From an uncultured Actinomycetes bacterium (GTDB taxonomy: Bacteria > Actinomycetota > Actinomycetes > Nanopelagicales > Nanopelagicaceae): a stretch of DNA of 41,196 nt. The first letter of the stretch is position 1. Each line of letters opens with the position of its first letter. The stretch is taken from the NCBI GenBank assembly GCA_937888825.1, contig CALBFE010000038.1, forward strand, positions 1-41,196, in the 5' to 3' direction. A model generated the notes under the pieces. It made no database searches. It worked only from the letters and a program-made list of their open reading frames with translations, and was not told the DNA's origin. Of the stretch, positions 19,735-27,138 are shown in pieces. Made by a program: the position numbers and the translations under genes.

Positions 19735-19763
19735 AAAGTAGAGCGGATTGGCAAAAAAAGCAA
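19735..19763 (-). promoter_or_regulatory. Putative dnaA promoter
   Basis: On the reverse strand TTGCTT (19758-19763) and TACTTT (19735-19740) are 17 bases apart. A perfect DnaA box starts five bases upstream of the -35. A second candidate -10, TATATA, lies nearer the gene. This is a match by eye. Confidence 0.35.
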
Positions 19764-19810
19764 CTGGTTATCCACAGAAATCTATCTATGGGTTGAGCCT
19801 AGAACTGAGT

Positions 19811-19840
19811 TTGACCGGCTTATCCCCAGACCTCTACCGT
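19811..19840 (+). promoter_or_regulatory. Putative rpmH promoter with a DnaA box in the spacer
   Basis: TTGACC (19811-19816) and TACCGT (19835-19840) are 18 bases apart, and a DnaA-like box TTATCCCCA (19820-19828) sits inside the spacer. DnaA bound here would compete with RNA polymerase. The -10 is weak. Confidence 0.4.
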
Positions 19841-19902
19841 TACCTCCTTGCTTCCCCCGTATTTCTGGCCCGCAGTAGATTTTAATTATTTAGGAGTTTC
19901 AC

Positions 19903-20040
19903 ATGACAAAGCGCACCTTCCAACCTAACACCCGTCGTCGTGCCAAAAAGCATGGTTTCCGTGCCCGTATGGCCACACGCGCAGGTCGCGCTGTTCTTGC
20001 AGCTCGCCGTGCAAAAGGCCGCACGCGTCTTTCTGCATAA
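19903..20040 (+). CDS. rpmH: 50S ribosomal protein L34
   Basis: A 45-residue, very basic ribosomal protein of the large subunit. It reads [18 protein letters not shown] from the start and continues with [14 protein letters not shown] and a KGRTRLSA end, the standard L34 pattern. The ATG is preceded by AGGAG (19892-19896). The place between dnaA and rnpA is conserved in nearly all bacteria. rnpA follows 21 bases downstream. Confidence 0.98.
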   Translation: MTKRTFQPNTRRRAKKHGFRARMATRAGRAVLAARRAKGRTRLSA

Positions 20041-20061
20041 AGATCTCTAAGACAGACTTCT

Positions 20062-20415
20062 GTGCTTGCCAAAAGCGCACGTTTAACTGAGAGCGGGGAT
20101 TTTGCCCGTGCAACAAAGAGTGGAATCCGATACTCCTCGACCAACTTTGTCGGCTATCTATACCTCACAGCGTTAGATCAACCTGCCCGTGCAGGATTAA
20201 TTATTAGCAAAACTGTTGGCAGCTCAGTTGCTCGCCATCGTTTAGCCCGAAAAATCCGTCACTGTATTTTTAATCATTACAACCAACTCCCAAATGGATC
20301 GTTAATGGTTATCCGCGGACTTAACAATTCAGCCGACGCTGATTGCAAGAGCGAGATTGAAACCGTAGTTGCGCAGTTATTTCGCAAATCTAAAGAGCGT
20401 GCGGTCTCACAATGA
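20062..20415 (+). CDS. rnpA: Ribonuclease P protein component
   Basis: The protein part of RNase P, which trims tRNA 5' ends with the catalytic RNA. The 117-residue product starts at GTG 20062. It has the N-terminal MLAKSARLTESGDFARATKSG and the RNR-like motif of the family as ARHRLARKIRHCI (about 57-69), where Leu-Ala replaces the more usual Asn-Arg pair. Its stop overlaps yidD by four bases (ATGA). The RNA gene rnpB is not in this window. Confidence 0.95.
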   Translation: MLAKSARLTESGDFARATKSGIRYSSTNFVGYLYLTALDQPARAGLIISKTVGSSVARHRLARKIRHCIFNHYNQLPNGSLMVIRGLNNSADADCKSEIETVVAQLFRKSKERAVSQ

Positions 20416-20645
20416 GAATAATCCTGACTGCCCCTATTAAGTTTTACCAAAAATGGATTTCTCCAGCTTTTGCACCACGGTGCAAGTACTACCCATCATG
20501 TTCAAGCTATACGGTCAGCGCAATTGAAACATATGGCTTAAAAGGAATTGCAATGAGCGCTTGGCGTTTAGTGCGGTGTAACCCATGGTCACATGGTGGA
20601 GTCGATTACGTAGTTTCGAAAGAGAAGGTAAGTGTTAATGGATAG
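20412..20645 (+). CDS. yidD: Membrane protein insertion efficiency factor YidD
   Basis: A small membrane-associated protein thought to help YidC insert proteins. The 77-residue product has the family core PIKFYQKWISPAF, the three-Cys segment CKYYPSCSSY, and RLVRCNPWSHGGVD. It overlaps rnpA by four bases and yidC by eight, so the three are translationally linked. Confidence 0.96.
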   Translation: MRIILTAPIKFYQKWISPAFAPRCKYYPSCSSYTVSAIETYGLKGIAMSAWRLVRCNPWSHGGVDYVVSKEKVSVNG

Positions 20646-21537
20646 CATCTTAAAACCCTTATATATCGCTGTTTCCTGGGTTATTGTCATAATCCACGAT
20701 TTACTCTCACCTTTGTTTGGTGCAGACAGTGGTGTGTCATGGTCACTCGCAATCATCGGTCTTGTAATCATCATCCGCACCATTTTAATCCCACTTTTTG
20801 TTAAGCAGATTAAAAGCCAACGTGCTTTAACTGCCCTTCAACCACATATGAAGGATATTCAAAAGAAATATAAGGATGATCGCCAGAAGCAATCAGAAGA
20901 GATGATGAAGCTCTATAAAGAGCACAAAACAAACCCATTAGCTTCATGTTTTCCAATCCTTGCCCAAGCTCCGATCTTCTTTGCACTCTTCACTGTTCTA
21001 AATGGAATAGGTAAGAACCCACCAGTTAAGCACGGTGTTTTCTCACAAGATGATGTTGTCAGCGCAGCGCAAGCAAAATTCTTCGGCGCACCAATTTCTC
21101 AAACATTCTTAGGTACAGATATAACAACCGTAAAAATCGTAGCGGTTATCTTGATTGCATTCATGTCCCTCACTACCTTCACAACTCAACGCCAGTTGAT
21201 GTTAAAAGGAATGCCAAAGATGGATTCAAGCAACAACATGATGCTGCAACAGCAAAAAATTATGTTGTATGCATTCCCAGTAATATTTGCAATCTCAGGG
21301 GTTAACTTTCCAATTGGTGTTTTAATTTATTGGTCAACAACAAATCTTTGGACATGGGGACAACAGTTCTATGTCATTAAGCGAAACCCAACACCAGGAT
21401 CACCTGCCTATGAAGAACTGCAAAAAAAGCGCAACCATAAAAGCGGAGTAGTAGCACCTGAAACAGATGTGGCCCCAACAGAGGAAGAAGTTAAAGGGCA
21501 ACGAAACCAACCAAAGAAGAAGAAAAAGAAGAAATAG
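20638..21537 (+). CDS. yidC: Membrane protein insertase YidC
   Basis: Inserts and folds inner-membrane proteins, alone or with SecYEG. The ~299-residue Gram-positive-type form has a first hydrophobic segment near residues 9-25, then a core segment with the conserved positively charged residue in VIIIRTILIPLF (about 43-54). A charged cytoplasmic hairpin (about 58-95), further membrane segments around 100, 160 and 215, and a Lys-rich tail ending in seven lysines follow. No lipoprotein signal is seen. ATG 20638 has AAGG nine bases upstream; GTG 20632 is too close to that site. The gene overlaps yidD by eight bases. Confidence 0.95.
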   Translation: MDSILKPLYIAVSWVIVIIHDLLSPLFGADSGVSWSLAIIGLVIIIRTILIPLFVKQIKSQRALTALQPHMKDIQKKYKDDRQKQSEEMMKLYKEHKTNPLASCFPILAQAPIFFALFTVLNGIGKNPPVKHGVFSQDDVVSAAQAKFFGAPISQTFLGTDITTVKIVAVILIAFMSLTTFTTQRQLMLKGMPKMDSSNNMMLQQQKIMLYAFPVIFAISGVNFPIGVLIYWSTTNLWTWGQQFYVIKRNPTPGSPAYEELQKKRNHKSGVVAPETDVAPTEEEVKGQRNQPKKKKKKK

Positions 21538-21591
21538 GACAAATCAGTACAAATAGTATTAATTCACTACAAACCCGACTGGGAGAGCGAC

Positions 21592-22116
21592 ATGGCAAAG
21601 GCAAAAGCAGAAGTTGTTGAAAAGGTAGAAGAAGTAGCAGAGACAAAGCCTGTAAAAGGCGTGGCAAAGCTTGAGGAAGAGGGCGATATCGCCGCTGACT
21701 ACCTAGAAGCCCTGCTCGACATCGCAGATCTTGATGGCGACATTGATATTGACGTTGAAAACGACCGTGCCGCCCTGGCGATCGTTGGAGGAAAGCTCAA
21801 TCACCTAGTTGGCCGAGATGGCGAAGTTCTAGATGCCATTCAAGAGCTCACCCGCCTTGCAGTTCAGACCGCTACCGGAGATCGCTCACGCCTGATGCTT
21901 GATATCGATAACTTTCGTGCTAACCGACGCACAGAGCTCACAAAGCTTGCCAACGAGATGGCCGAAGAGGCAAAGTCGACTGGCGCTTCAATCAAACTGG
22001 CTCCAATGAACGCCTTTGAGCGCAAGATCATCCACGACACAATCCAAGAGCTAGGCCTAAGTAGCGAATCTGATGGGGAAGACCCAAACCGCTACGTTGT
22101 CATCTATCCAGCGTAA
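21592..22116 (+). CDS. jag: KH/R3H RNA-binding protein Jag (KhpB)
   Basis: A cytosolic RNA-binding protein that in Gram-positives works with KhpA and affects cell elongation. The 174-residue product has a charged Lys/Glu/Ala N-terminus (1-30), a KH domain (about 35-115) with the loop VGRDGEVLDAIQELTRL, and an R3H domain (about 115-172) with MNAFERKIIHDTIQEL. The start ATG has GGGAGAG just upstream. It lies between yidC and rsmG as in other actinobacteria. Its coding sequence is clearly G+C-richer than yidC before it, from about 21660 on. In streptococci a Jag/KhpB is linked to a PASTA kinase pathway. Confidence 0.93.
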   Translation: MAKAKAEVVEKVEEVAETKPVKGVAKLEEEGDIAADYLEALLDIADLDGDIDIDVENDRAALAIVGGKLNHLVGRDGEVLDAIQELTRLAVQTATGDRSRLMLDIDNFRANRRTELTKLANEMAEEAKSTGASIKLAPMNAFERKIIHDTIQELGLSSESDGEDPNRYVVIYPA

Positions 22117-22695
22117 ATGCAGGTTTCACGTGAAACCCTGATCGAGCGATATTTCCCTGATATCGATCGGGTTTACGCCTATGCCGCATTCCTAGAATCG
22201 GCTGGAATTGAGCGTGGATTAATCGGTCCCCGCGAGGCAGAGCGCATTTGGGACCGCCACATCTTCAACTGCCTGCCCGTAACCTCTCTTCTCAAAGAGG
22301 GCTCCATAGTCTTTGATATCGGCTCTGGGGCAGGTCTGCCTGGAATCGTTATCGCTCTGGCCCGTCCAGATCTAAAAGTGACCCTCATTGAGCCCCTTGA
22401 GCGCAGAGTTGAGTTCCTCAAAGAGGCTGTGGCAGGCCTTAATATTGAGGTTATCCGCGGCCAAGCCCAGGATGTGCGCACAACGGCCCACTATGTAACA
22501 GCTAGGGCAGTGGCCCCGCTAGAGAAGTTGAAGAAGATGAGCTGGCACCTTTTAAAGACCAATGGCTCACTGATGGCCATTAAAGGAAAGTCTGCTGAGG
22601 AAGAGATGAAATCGGTGCCAAAAGCCATGCTCCATGAGGTAAATCTTGAGGGCATTGAGCTTGGACGCATAGTAGAAGTGCGCAAAGGTGCTTAA
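22117..22695 (+). CDS. rsmG: 16S rRNA (guanine527-N7)-methyltransferase RsmG
   Basis: Methylates G527 of 16S rRNA; loss in other bacteria gives low-level streptomycin resistance. The 192-residue product has ERIWDRHIFNC near residues 42-52 and the SAM-binding FDIGSGAGLPGIVIAL (about 67-82), then LIEPLERRVEFL. The ATG follows the jag stop with no gap (TAAATG). Codons 2-7 form a parS site, so the peptide VSRET at residues 3-7 is set by a DNA-binding sequence. Codon use is G+C-rich. Confidence 0.96.
   Translation: MQVSRETLIERYFPDIDRVYAYAAFLESAGIERGLIGPREAERIWDRHIFNCLPVTSLLKEGSIVFDIGSGAGLPGIVIALARPDLKVTLIEPLERRVEFLKEAVAGLNIEVIRGQAQDVRTTAHYVTARAVAPLEKLKKMSWHLLKTNGSLMAIKGKSAEEEMKSVPKAMLHEVNLEGIELGRIVEVRKGA
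22122..22137. promoter_or_regulatory. parS centromere site inside rsmG
   Basis: GGTTTCACGTGAAACC is a perfect 16-base palindrome matching the bacterial parS consensus except at its outermost base pair. It should bind the ParB encoded 1.5 kb away, load CTP-bound ParB clamps and start origin segregation. Confidence 0.93.
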
Positions 22696-22704
22696 CTAAC
22701 CTCC

Positions 22705-23616
22705 GTGGATGATTCACGTGAAACAAAGAAGGTTATTGGCACACGCCGCCTCAAAGAGGCGATGGCACAACCAGCCTGCCTTCGAATCATCACTGTGGCC
22801 AACCAAAAGGGCGGGGTCGGCAAAACCACCACCACAGTCAACCTGGCGGCAGCCCTTTCTATGGGTGGCCTACGGGTGGCAGTTATTGATCTAGATCCAC
22901 AAGGCAACGCATCTACTGCCCTGGGGGTAGAGCACCTAGAAAACGCTGGAATTTATGAAGTGTTAATGGGCGATTTAACAATGTCACAAGCAATGCAAAA
23001 AGTTAAAGGTTTTCCATCTCTTGAATGTGTTTCATCAAATACTTCATTAGCACAAGCAGAAATTGAATTGGTTCCAATGGTTGCACGTGAGATGCGATTA
23101 AAAGATGCAATCGATGAATTAGCAACACTACGCATTGAAGCAGGTGAACCACTTGATTATATTTTTATTGATTGTCCGCCTTCACTTGGTTTATTAACAA
23201 TTAACGCGTTAACTGCAGCAAAGGAAATGTTGATTCCCATTCAATGTGAATACTATGCATTAGAGGGTTTAGCACAACTATTAAAAACTTATGAATTAGT
23301 GAAGAAACGTTTGAACTCATCACTTAAGCTTTCAACATTTGTTTTAACAATGTTTGATGGTCGCACACGTCTTGCCAATGATGTTGCAGATGAAATTCGA
23401 AAACATTATCCAAATGAGTTAATTGATATTCCCATTCCACGTGCCGTGCGAGTATCAGAGGCACCAGGCTTTAATCAAACAGTAATGACTTATGACGCAG
23501 CATCACCAGGTGCAATTGCTTACATGTCAGTTGCTCGTGAATTAGCAGAGCGCGGCAAACCTTTTGATTCAAATGTTGTTTCGATTAATTACAAACGCGA
23601 AGGTGAGATTGCATAA
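22705..23616 (+). CDS. parA: Chromosome partitioning ATPase ParA (Soj)
   Basis: Uses ATP-dependent DNA binding to move ParB-parS complexes apart. The 303-residue product has the deviant Walker A NQKGGVGKTTTT (about 33-44), the A' segment VIDLDPQGNAST and the Walker B-like FIDCPPSLG. The start is GTG 22705: the following DDSRET is encoded by a second parS site, and mycobacterial ParA also has an SRET segment ahead of its ATPase domain. ATG 22762 is a possible internal start. Composition changes sharply in the gene: by hand count 22801-22920 is 57% G+C and 22981-23100 is 36%. parB follows with a one-base overlap. Confidence 0.96.
   Translation: MDDSRETKKVIGTRRLKEAMAQPACLRIITVANQKGGVGKTTTTVNLAAALSMGGLRVAVIDLDPQGNASTALGVEHLENAGIYEVLMGDLTMSQAMQKVKGFPSLECVSSNTSLAQAEIELVPMVAREMRLKDAIDELATLRIEAGEPLDYIFIDCPPSLGLLTINALTAAKEMLIPIQCEYYALEGLAQLLKTYELVKKRLNSSLKLSTFVLTMFDGRTRLANDVADEIRKHYPNELIDIPIPRAVRVSEAPGFNQTVMTYDAASPGAIAYMSVARELAERGKPFDSNVVSINYKREGEIA
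22710..22725. promoter_or_regulatory. parS site inside parA
   Basis: TGATTCACGTGAAACA differs from the consensus TGTTTCACGTGAAACA at one base. It covers the first codons of parA, 588 bases from the site in rsmG. ParB bound here could also influence parAB expression. Confidence 0.88.
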
Positions 23617-24479
23617 TGGCACGTCGTGGAGGACTAGGAACAAATCTAGATGCATTGATTCCAACATCATTAACTGTTGCTGGGCAAGAAGTGGCAACTC
23701 AAAATGAAGTTGACGTTAATCTCATTTCAGCGAATCCACGTCAACCACGCCAACACTTTGATGTTGATGCCCTCAATGAATTAACAGCATCAATTAAAGA
23801 GATCGGTATTTTGCAACCACCAGTTGTTCGTCAAAAACCAAACGGTTCTTATGAACTCATTATGGGAGAGCGGCGCTTTCGTGCAGCAAAAGCTGCAGGA
23901 TTAAAAACCATTCCAGTAATCATTCGCCAAACTCCAGACAATGAACTTTTGCGCGAAGCGTTGATCGAAAACATCCACCGCAGCCAACTCAACTCACTAG
24001 AAGAAGCAGCAGCCTATTCACAACTTCTCACCGACTTTAACTGCACACACGATGAACTGGCAGCAAAGCTTGGCCGATCACGTCCGTTAATTTCAAACAC
24101 CATTCGTTTAATGAATCTGCCAACTGCGGTGCAACAAAAACTTATAACAGGAGCGCTCAGCGCAGGGCATGCTCGTGCACTTTTGGGATTAAGTGATTCA
24201 GGGGAGATTGAAAGACTAGCCGCAAGAATAGTTGCTGAAGGTTTGAGTGTGAGGGCAACGGAGGAAATCATTTCAACTGGTGCACCCAAGCGAAAAGGTG
24301 CAAAGAAGTTAAAGGCGACAAAGTCTGCAAGCCCTGAACTACAAGAGATTGCTGACACTATGGGAGATTCACTCGATACGCGTGTTTCCATTCAAGGTAG
24401 CATGAAAAAAGGGACAATTGTTATTGAGTTTGCTGGAGCAGAGGATTTAAAGCGAATAGCTAAGGCAATTAATAATTAA
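23616..24479 (+). CDS. parB: Chromosome partitioning protein ParB
   Basis: A parS-binding CTPase that spreads along DNA and recruits SMC. The 287-residue product has the N-terminal domain with PRQPRQHFD and the CTP-binding GERRFRAAKAAG, the ENIHRSQLNSLEEA segment, and a helix-turn-helix near residues 145-165 (LAAKLGRSRPLISNTIRL). A Lys-rich linker and a C-terminal dimerisation domain follow. It overlaps parA by one base and meets the convergent aminotransferase gene with a four-base overlap. Confidence 0.97.
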   Translation: MARRGGLGTNLDALIPTSLTVAGQEVATQNEVDVNLISANPRQPRQHFDVDALNELTASIKEIGILQPPVVRQKPNGSYELIMGERRFRAAKAAGLKTIPVIIRQTPDNELLREALIENIHRSQLNSLEEAAAYSQLLTDFNCTHDELAAKLGRSRPLISNTIRLMNLPTAVQQKLITGALSAGHARALLGLSDSGEIERLAARIVAEGLSVRATEEIISTGAPKRKGAKKLKATKSASPELQEIADTMGDSLDTRVSIQGSMKKGTIVIEFAGAEDLKRIAKAINN

Positions 24480-25738
24480 TTAAGTTGGTTTCCGCCGCGG
24501 CGTGACATCTCAGTCTTAATAACTCCACCCAAAGCTTTAACACCTTCACGGATGCGCTCTGGTGTTGGGTAGCAATATGACAAACGCATTGACCAAGAAC
24601 CAAAACCATCGGCATAAAAAGCTGTGCCTGGTACATAGGCAACCTTGGCAACAATCGCTTTTGGCATTAGAGCTTTAGTGTCAATTTCTGGAGGCAAAGT
24701 AACCCACACATAAAAACCACCGCCTGGCTTTGTCCATTTAGCAGTTGCTGGGAAGTGCTCATCTAAAGATTCAAGCATCGCATCACGACGCACTTTATAT
24801 AGTTCGCAAAAAGATGCAATCTGATCGCGCCATGGTTGATCAGCTAAGTAACTAGAGATTGTTAACTGTGAGAAGTTTGAAGGACACAAGATTGAAGATT
24901 CACTGGCAACAATTAACTTTTCTTTCAGAGATGGTGGCACCAATGCCCAGCCCACACGCATTCCCGGAGCAATCGTCTTTGAAAATGAACCTAAATAAAT
25001 AACGTTCTCTGAATCTTCAGCGCGCATAGCGTTAGGTGATGGCTTATCAAAGCCAAGGAGGCCATAAGGATTGTCTTCAACAACAAAGATGCCTTCTGTG
25101 CGACAAATATTTAATATCTCAGTACGGCGATCTGCAGGAAGCAGAACACCTGAAGGGTTTTGGTAGTTAGGGATTGTGTATAGAAACTTAATTTTGCGAC
25201 CAGATGCTCGCACGCTCTTAATAGCAGCCCGTAAACCATCTGGGACTAATCCCAAATCATCAGTTTCAACATGAACTACCTTGGCTTCATATTGATGAAA
25301 TGTACCGAGTGCGCCAACATATGAAGGCGCTTCAGCTAAAACAACATCGCCTGGATCAATAAAGATACGTGAAATTAAATCCAGGGCTTGCTGAGAACCA
25401 GTTGTTACTAAAACATCATCAGGGTTAGCACGAATTCCTTCTAGCGCCATTACTTCACAGATCTGTTCGCGAAGTTTTGGATGTCCTTGACCACTGCCGT
25501 ATTGCAAAGCCTCTTGGCCATTAGTCAAAATAAGTTTCTGAACGACATCAGCCATCATTGCCATAGGAAGGGCTGAAAGATTTGGCATTCCACCAGCTAG
25601 AGAAACAATTTCAGGTCTGGATGCAACAGCGAAGAGTGAGCGAATCTCACTTGGTTGCATATGCGCAGCACGTCTGGCAAAGCGCTCCTCTAGATTTTGA
25701 GGCGCTCCGGTTGTAAAACGTGGCGTTACATCAGACAT
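24476..25738 (-). CDS. PLP-dependent class I/II aminotransferase
   Basis: A fold-type I aminotransferase of the group that includes 2-aminoadipate transaminases (LysN-like) and the C-terminal domain of MocR regulators; its substrate is not clear. The 420-residue product has SLAGGMPN, ALQYGSGQGHPKLRE, IPNYQNPSG (substrate and PLP contacts), VVEDNPYG with the PLP-binding Asp, and the PLP lysine in GSFSKTIAPGMRVGW. There is no N-terminal DNA-binding domain, so it is an enzyme and not a MocR regulator. The start ATG 25738 is clear of neighbours. It converges on parB. Confidence 0.88.
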   Translation of the reverse strand: MSDVTPRFTTGAPQNLEERFARRAAHMQPSEIRSLFAVASRPEIVSLAGGMPNLSALPMAMMADVVQKLILTNGQEALQYGSGQGHPKLREQICEVMALEGIRANPDDVLVTTGSQQALDLISRIFIDPGDVVLAEAPSYVGALGTFHQYEAKVVHVETDDLGLVPDGLRAAIKSVRASGRKIKFLYTIPNYQNPSGVLLPADRRTEILNICRTEGIFVVEDNPYGLLGFDKPSPNAMRAEDSENVIYLGSFSKTIAPGMRVGWALVPPSLKEKLIVASESSILCPSNFSQLTISSYLADQPWRDQIASFCELYKVRRDAMLESLDEHFPATAKWTKPGGGFYVWVTLPPEIDTKALMPKAIVAKVAYVPGTAFYADGFGSWSMRLSYCYPTPERIREGVKALGGVIKTEMSRRGGNQLN

Positions 25739-25779
25739 GGCTTAAGTCTGCCATATGCCGGCACGTAGCCGAACATGAA

Positions 25780-26772
25780 TTAACGGCGGATACCGGCTTT
25801 ACGCAGATCAGAAATACGTAAAGTCCCTGTTTTTGCATCATCTTCAGCAGCTAAATAGAGCCGTTGAATTGCAATAACCAGAGCCTCTGCAATCACATCA
25901 CGAAAATCCGGACGAGACATACGGCCAATATCGCCAGGATTAGTTTTATAACCTAAATCAATACGAACTGCTGGCGCTTTAGTTAGGCGTAATAAATCCC
26001 AAGTCATGGCGTGTGTGCGGCAGTTAGCAAAATCAGTACGGGCACATATTTCACGCTGAACTAAAGAAGCAAAGCGTTCTCCAACTATTGAGTGTACGCC
26101 GTGCACATCGCTGCCATAAAAATATGTTGCTGCCCCGTTGGCATTTTCATTTTTATAACTATCTTCATGTAATGAAATCATCAGATCAGCGTTGCTGTTG
26201 TTTGTGAATGCAATACGCTCTTTTTCACTGGGATTATTAGTTGCACCGCGTGTTAAGAAAACGGAAGCACCGAGCGCCAACAAGCGGCCTTCTGTGCGAA
26301 CAGCGACATCATAAACAAGTGAATCATCACCATCAGGGTTTAAGACAATAGTTTTATTGGCAAGTGCGGGTCCACGATTTTTTTGATTTGCACTTTCGCG
26401 CAAAACAGATGGCGCACCACCTGAAACAATTTTAGTTAAACGAATCAATGCAATGATTGTTGCAGGTCCACATTTACCATCAACGGTTGCACCAACTGAT
26501 TTCTGAAAATCTTTCACCGCTAACTCTGTGCGAGGACCATAAATTCCATCCACTCGCCCACAGTCAAAACCCATCTCAGTTAAACGCGATTGCAAAGCAG
26601 CAACATCATCACCATGCATCAATGGTGGTTCTTGCAAGTTTAAAGATCTATCCCCGAGTTTCCACCGCGCCTCTTCAAGAGCGCGAGCGGTGACCTCATC
26701 AACAAGCCCGGTGACACTTAAACCACGGGCTTGTTGAAAAGAACGAATCTCGGACTCAGAAAGCTCAGACAT
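25780..26772 (-). CDS. cwlM: CwlM-like protein: peptidoglycan-binding domains and a degenerate amidase_3 domain
   Basis: The place after trxB-trxA and the domain order match mycobacterial CwlM, which after phosphorylation by PknB activates MurA. The 330-residue product starts inside a half peptidoglycan-binding repeat (FQQARGLSVTGLVDEVTARAL, residues 12-32), has one full repeat (about 54-112), then an amidase_3-like domain (about 139-307). The usual first zinc ligand motif (DxGHGG) reads NPDGDD (145-150), the Glu ligand is not found, one His remains (His202), and the C-terminal catalytic Glu is Asp272 in RIDLGY. The tail KTGT (314-317) resembles the region where CwlM is phosphorylated. It is probably a regulator. 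ATG 26772 is five bases after the trxA stop. Confidence 0.82.
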   Translation of the reverse strand: MSELSESEIRSFQQARGLSVTGLVDEVTARALEEARWKLGDRSLNLQEPPLMHGDDVAALQSRLTEMGFDCGRVDGIYGPRTELAVKDFQKSVGATVDGKCGPATIIALIRLTKIVSGGAPSVLRESANQKNRGPALANKTIVLNPDGDDSLVYDVAVRTEGRLLALGASVFLTRGATNNPSEKERIAFTNNSNADLMISLHEDSYKNENANGAATYFYGSDVHGVHSIVGERFASLVQREICARTDFANCRTHAMTWDLLRLTKAPAVRIDLGYKTNPGDIGRMSRPDFRDVIAEALVIAIQRLYLAAEDDAKTGTLRISDLRKAGIRR

Positions 26773-26777
26773 TTTAT

Positions 26778-27101
26778 TTAAGAGAGAAAGCTTTCAAGTT
26801 CCTTCAACATCGCAGGCTTTGGCTTTGCGCCAACAATTGTCTTCACAATTTCGCCATTAACAAAGACGTTCATGGTTGGAATAGATGAGATTCCATATTT
26901 AATAGCAATCGCTGATTCTTCATCAGTATTGAGCTTTACGATCTTTAGCTTTGAGCCGTACTCATCAGAGATCTCTTCAAGAATTGGTCCCACGGCTCGG
27001 CATGGGCCACACCACTCAGCCCAGAAATCCACCAATACAGGGGTGCTGCTCTTTAAAACCTCAGCATCAAATGTTGCTGTTGTTACTTTGCTTGTGGCCA
27101 T
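26778..27101 (-). CDS. trxA: Thioredoxin
   Basis: A small cytosolic dithiol carrier that reduces protein disulfides. The 107-residue product has the active site WCGPC (Cys31 and Cys34) and the cis-Pro loop ISSIPTMNVF. ATG 27101 is preceded by AAGGAG. It lies 37 bases after the gene for its reductase and five bases before cwlM, and the three probably form one transcript. Confidence 0.97.
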   Translation of the reverse strand: MATSKVTTATFDAEVLKSSTPVLVDFWAEWCGPCRAVGPILEEISDEYGSKLKIVKLNTDEESAIAIKYGISSIPTMNVFVNGEIVKTIVGAKPKPAMLKELESFLS

Positions 27102-27138
27102 TATTTACTCCTTGATATATGTGTTTAGGTTGAGAACT

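Larger units (their letters stand above)
19627..19902. promoter_or_regulatory. dnaA-rpmH divergent regulatory region with DnaA boxes
   Basis: This 276-base gap separates leftward dnaA from rightward rpmH. It holds two perfect boxes TTATCCACA (19654-19662 and 19768-19776), ATATCCACA (19642-19650, one mismatch) and TTATCCCCA (19820-19828). Promoters for both genes must lie here. The boxes may be part of a split origin or serve to regulate dnaA and the rpmH operon. The weak short open frames in it have no family resemblance. Confidence 0.7.

Noticed and set aside
19684-19878. Rightward open frame of 64 codons in the dnaA-rpmH gap
   Set aside because: Low-complexity peptide, no ribosome-binding site, and it spans the promoters and DnaA boxes.
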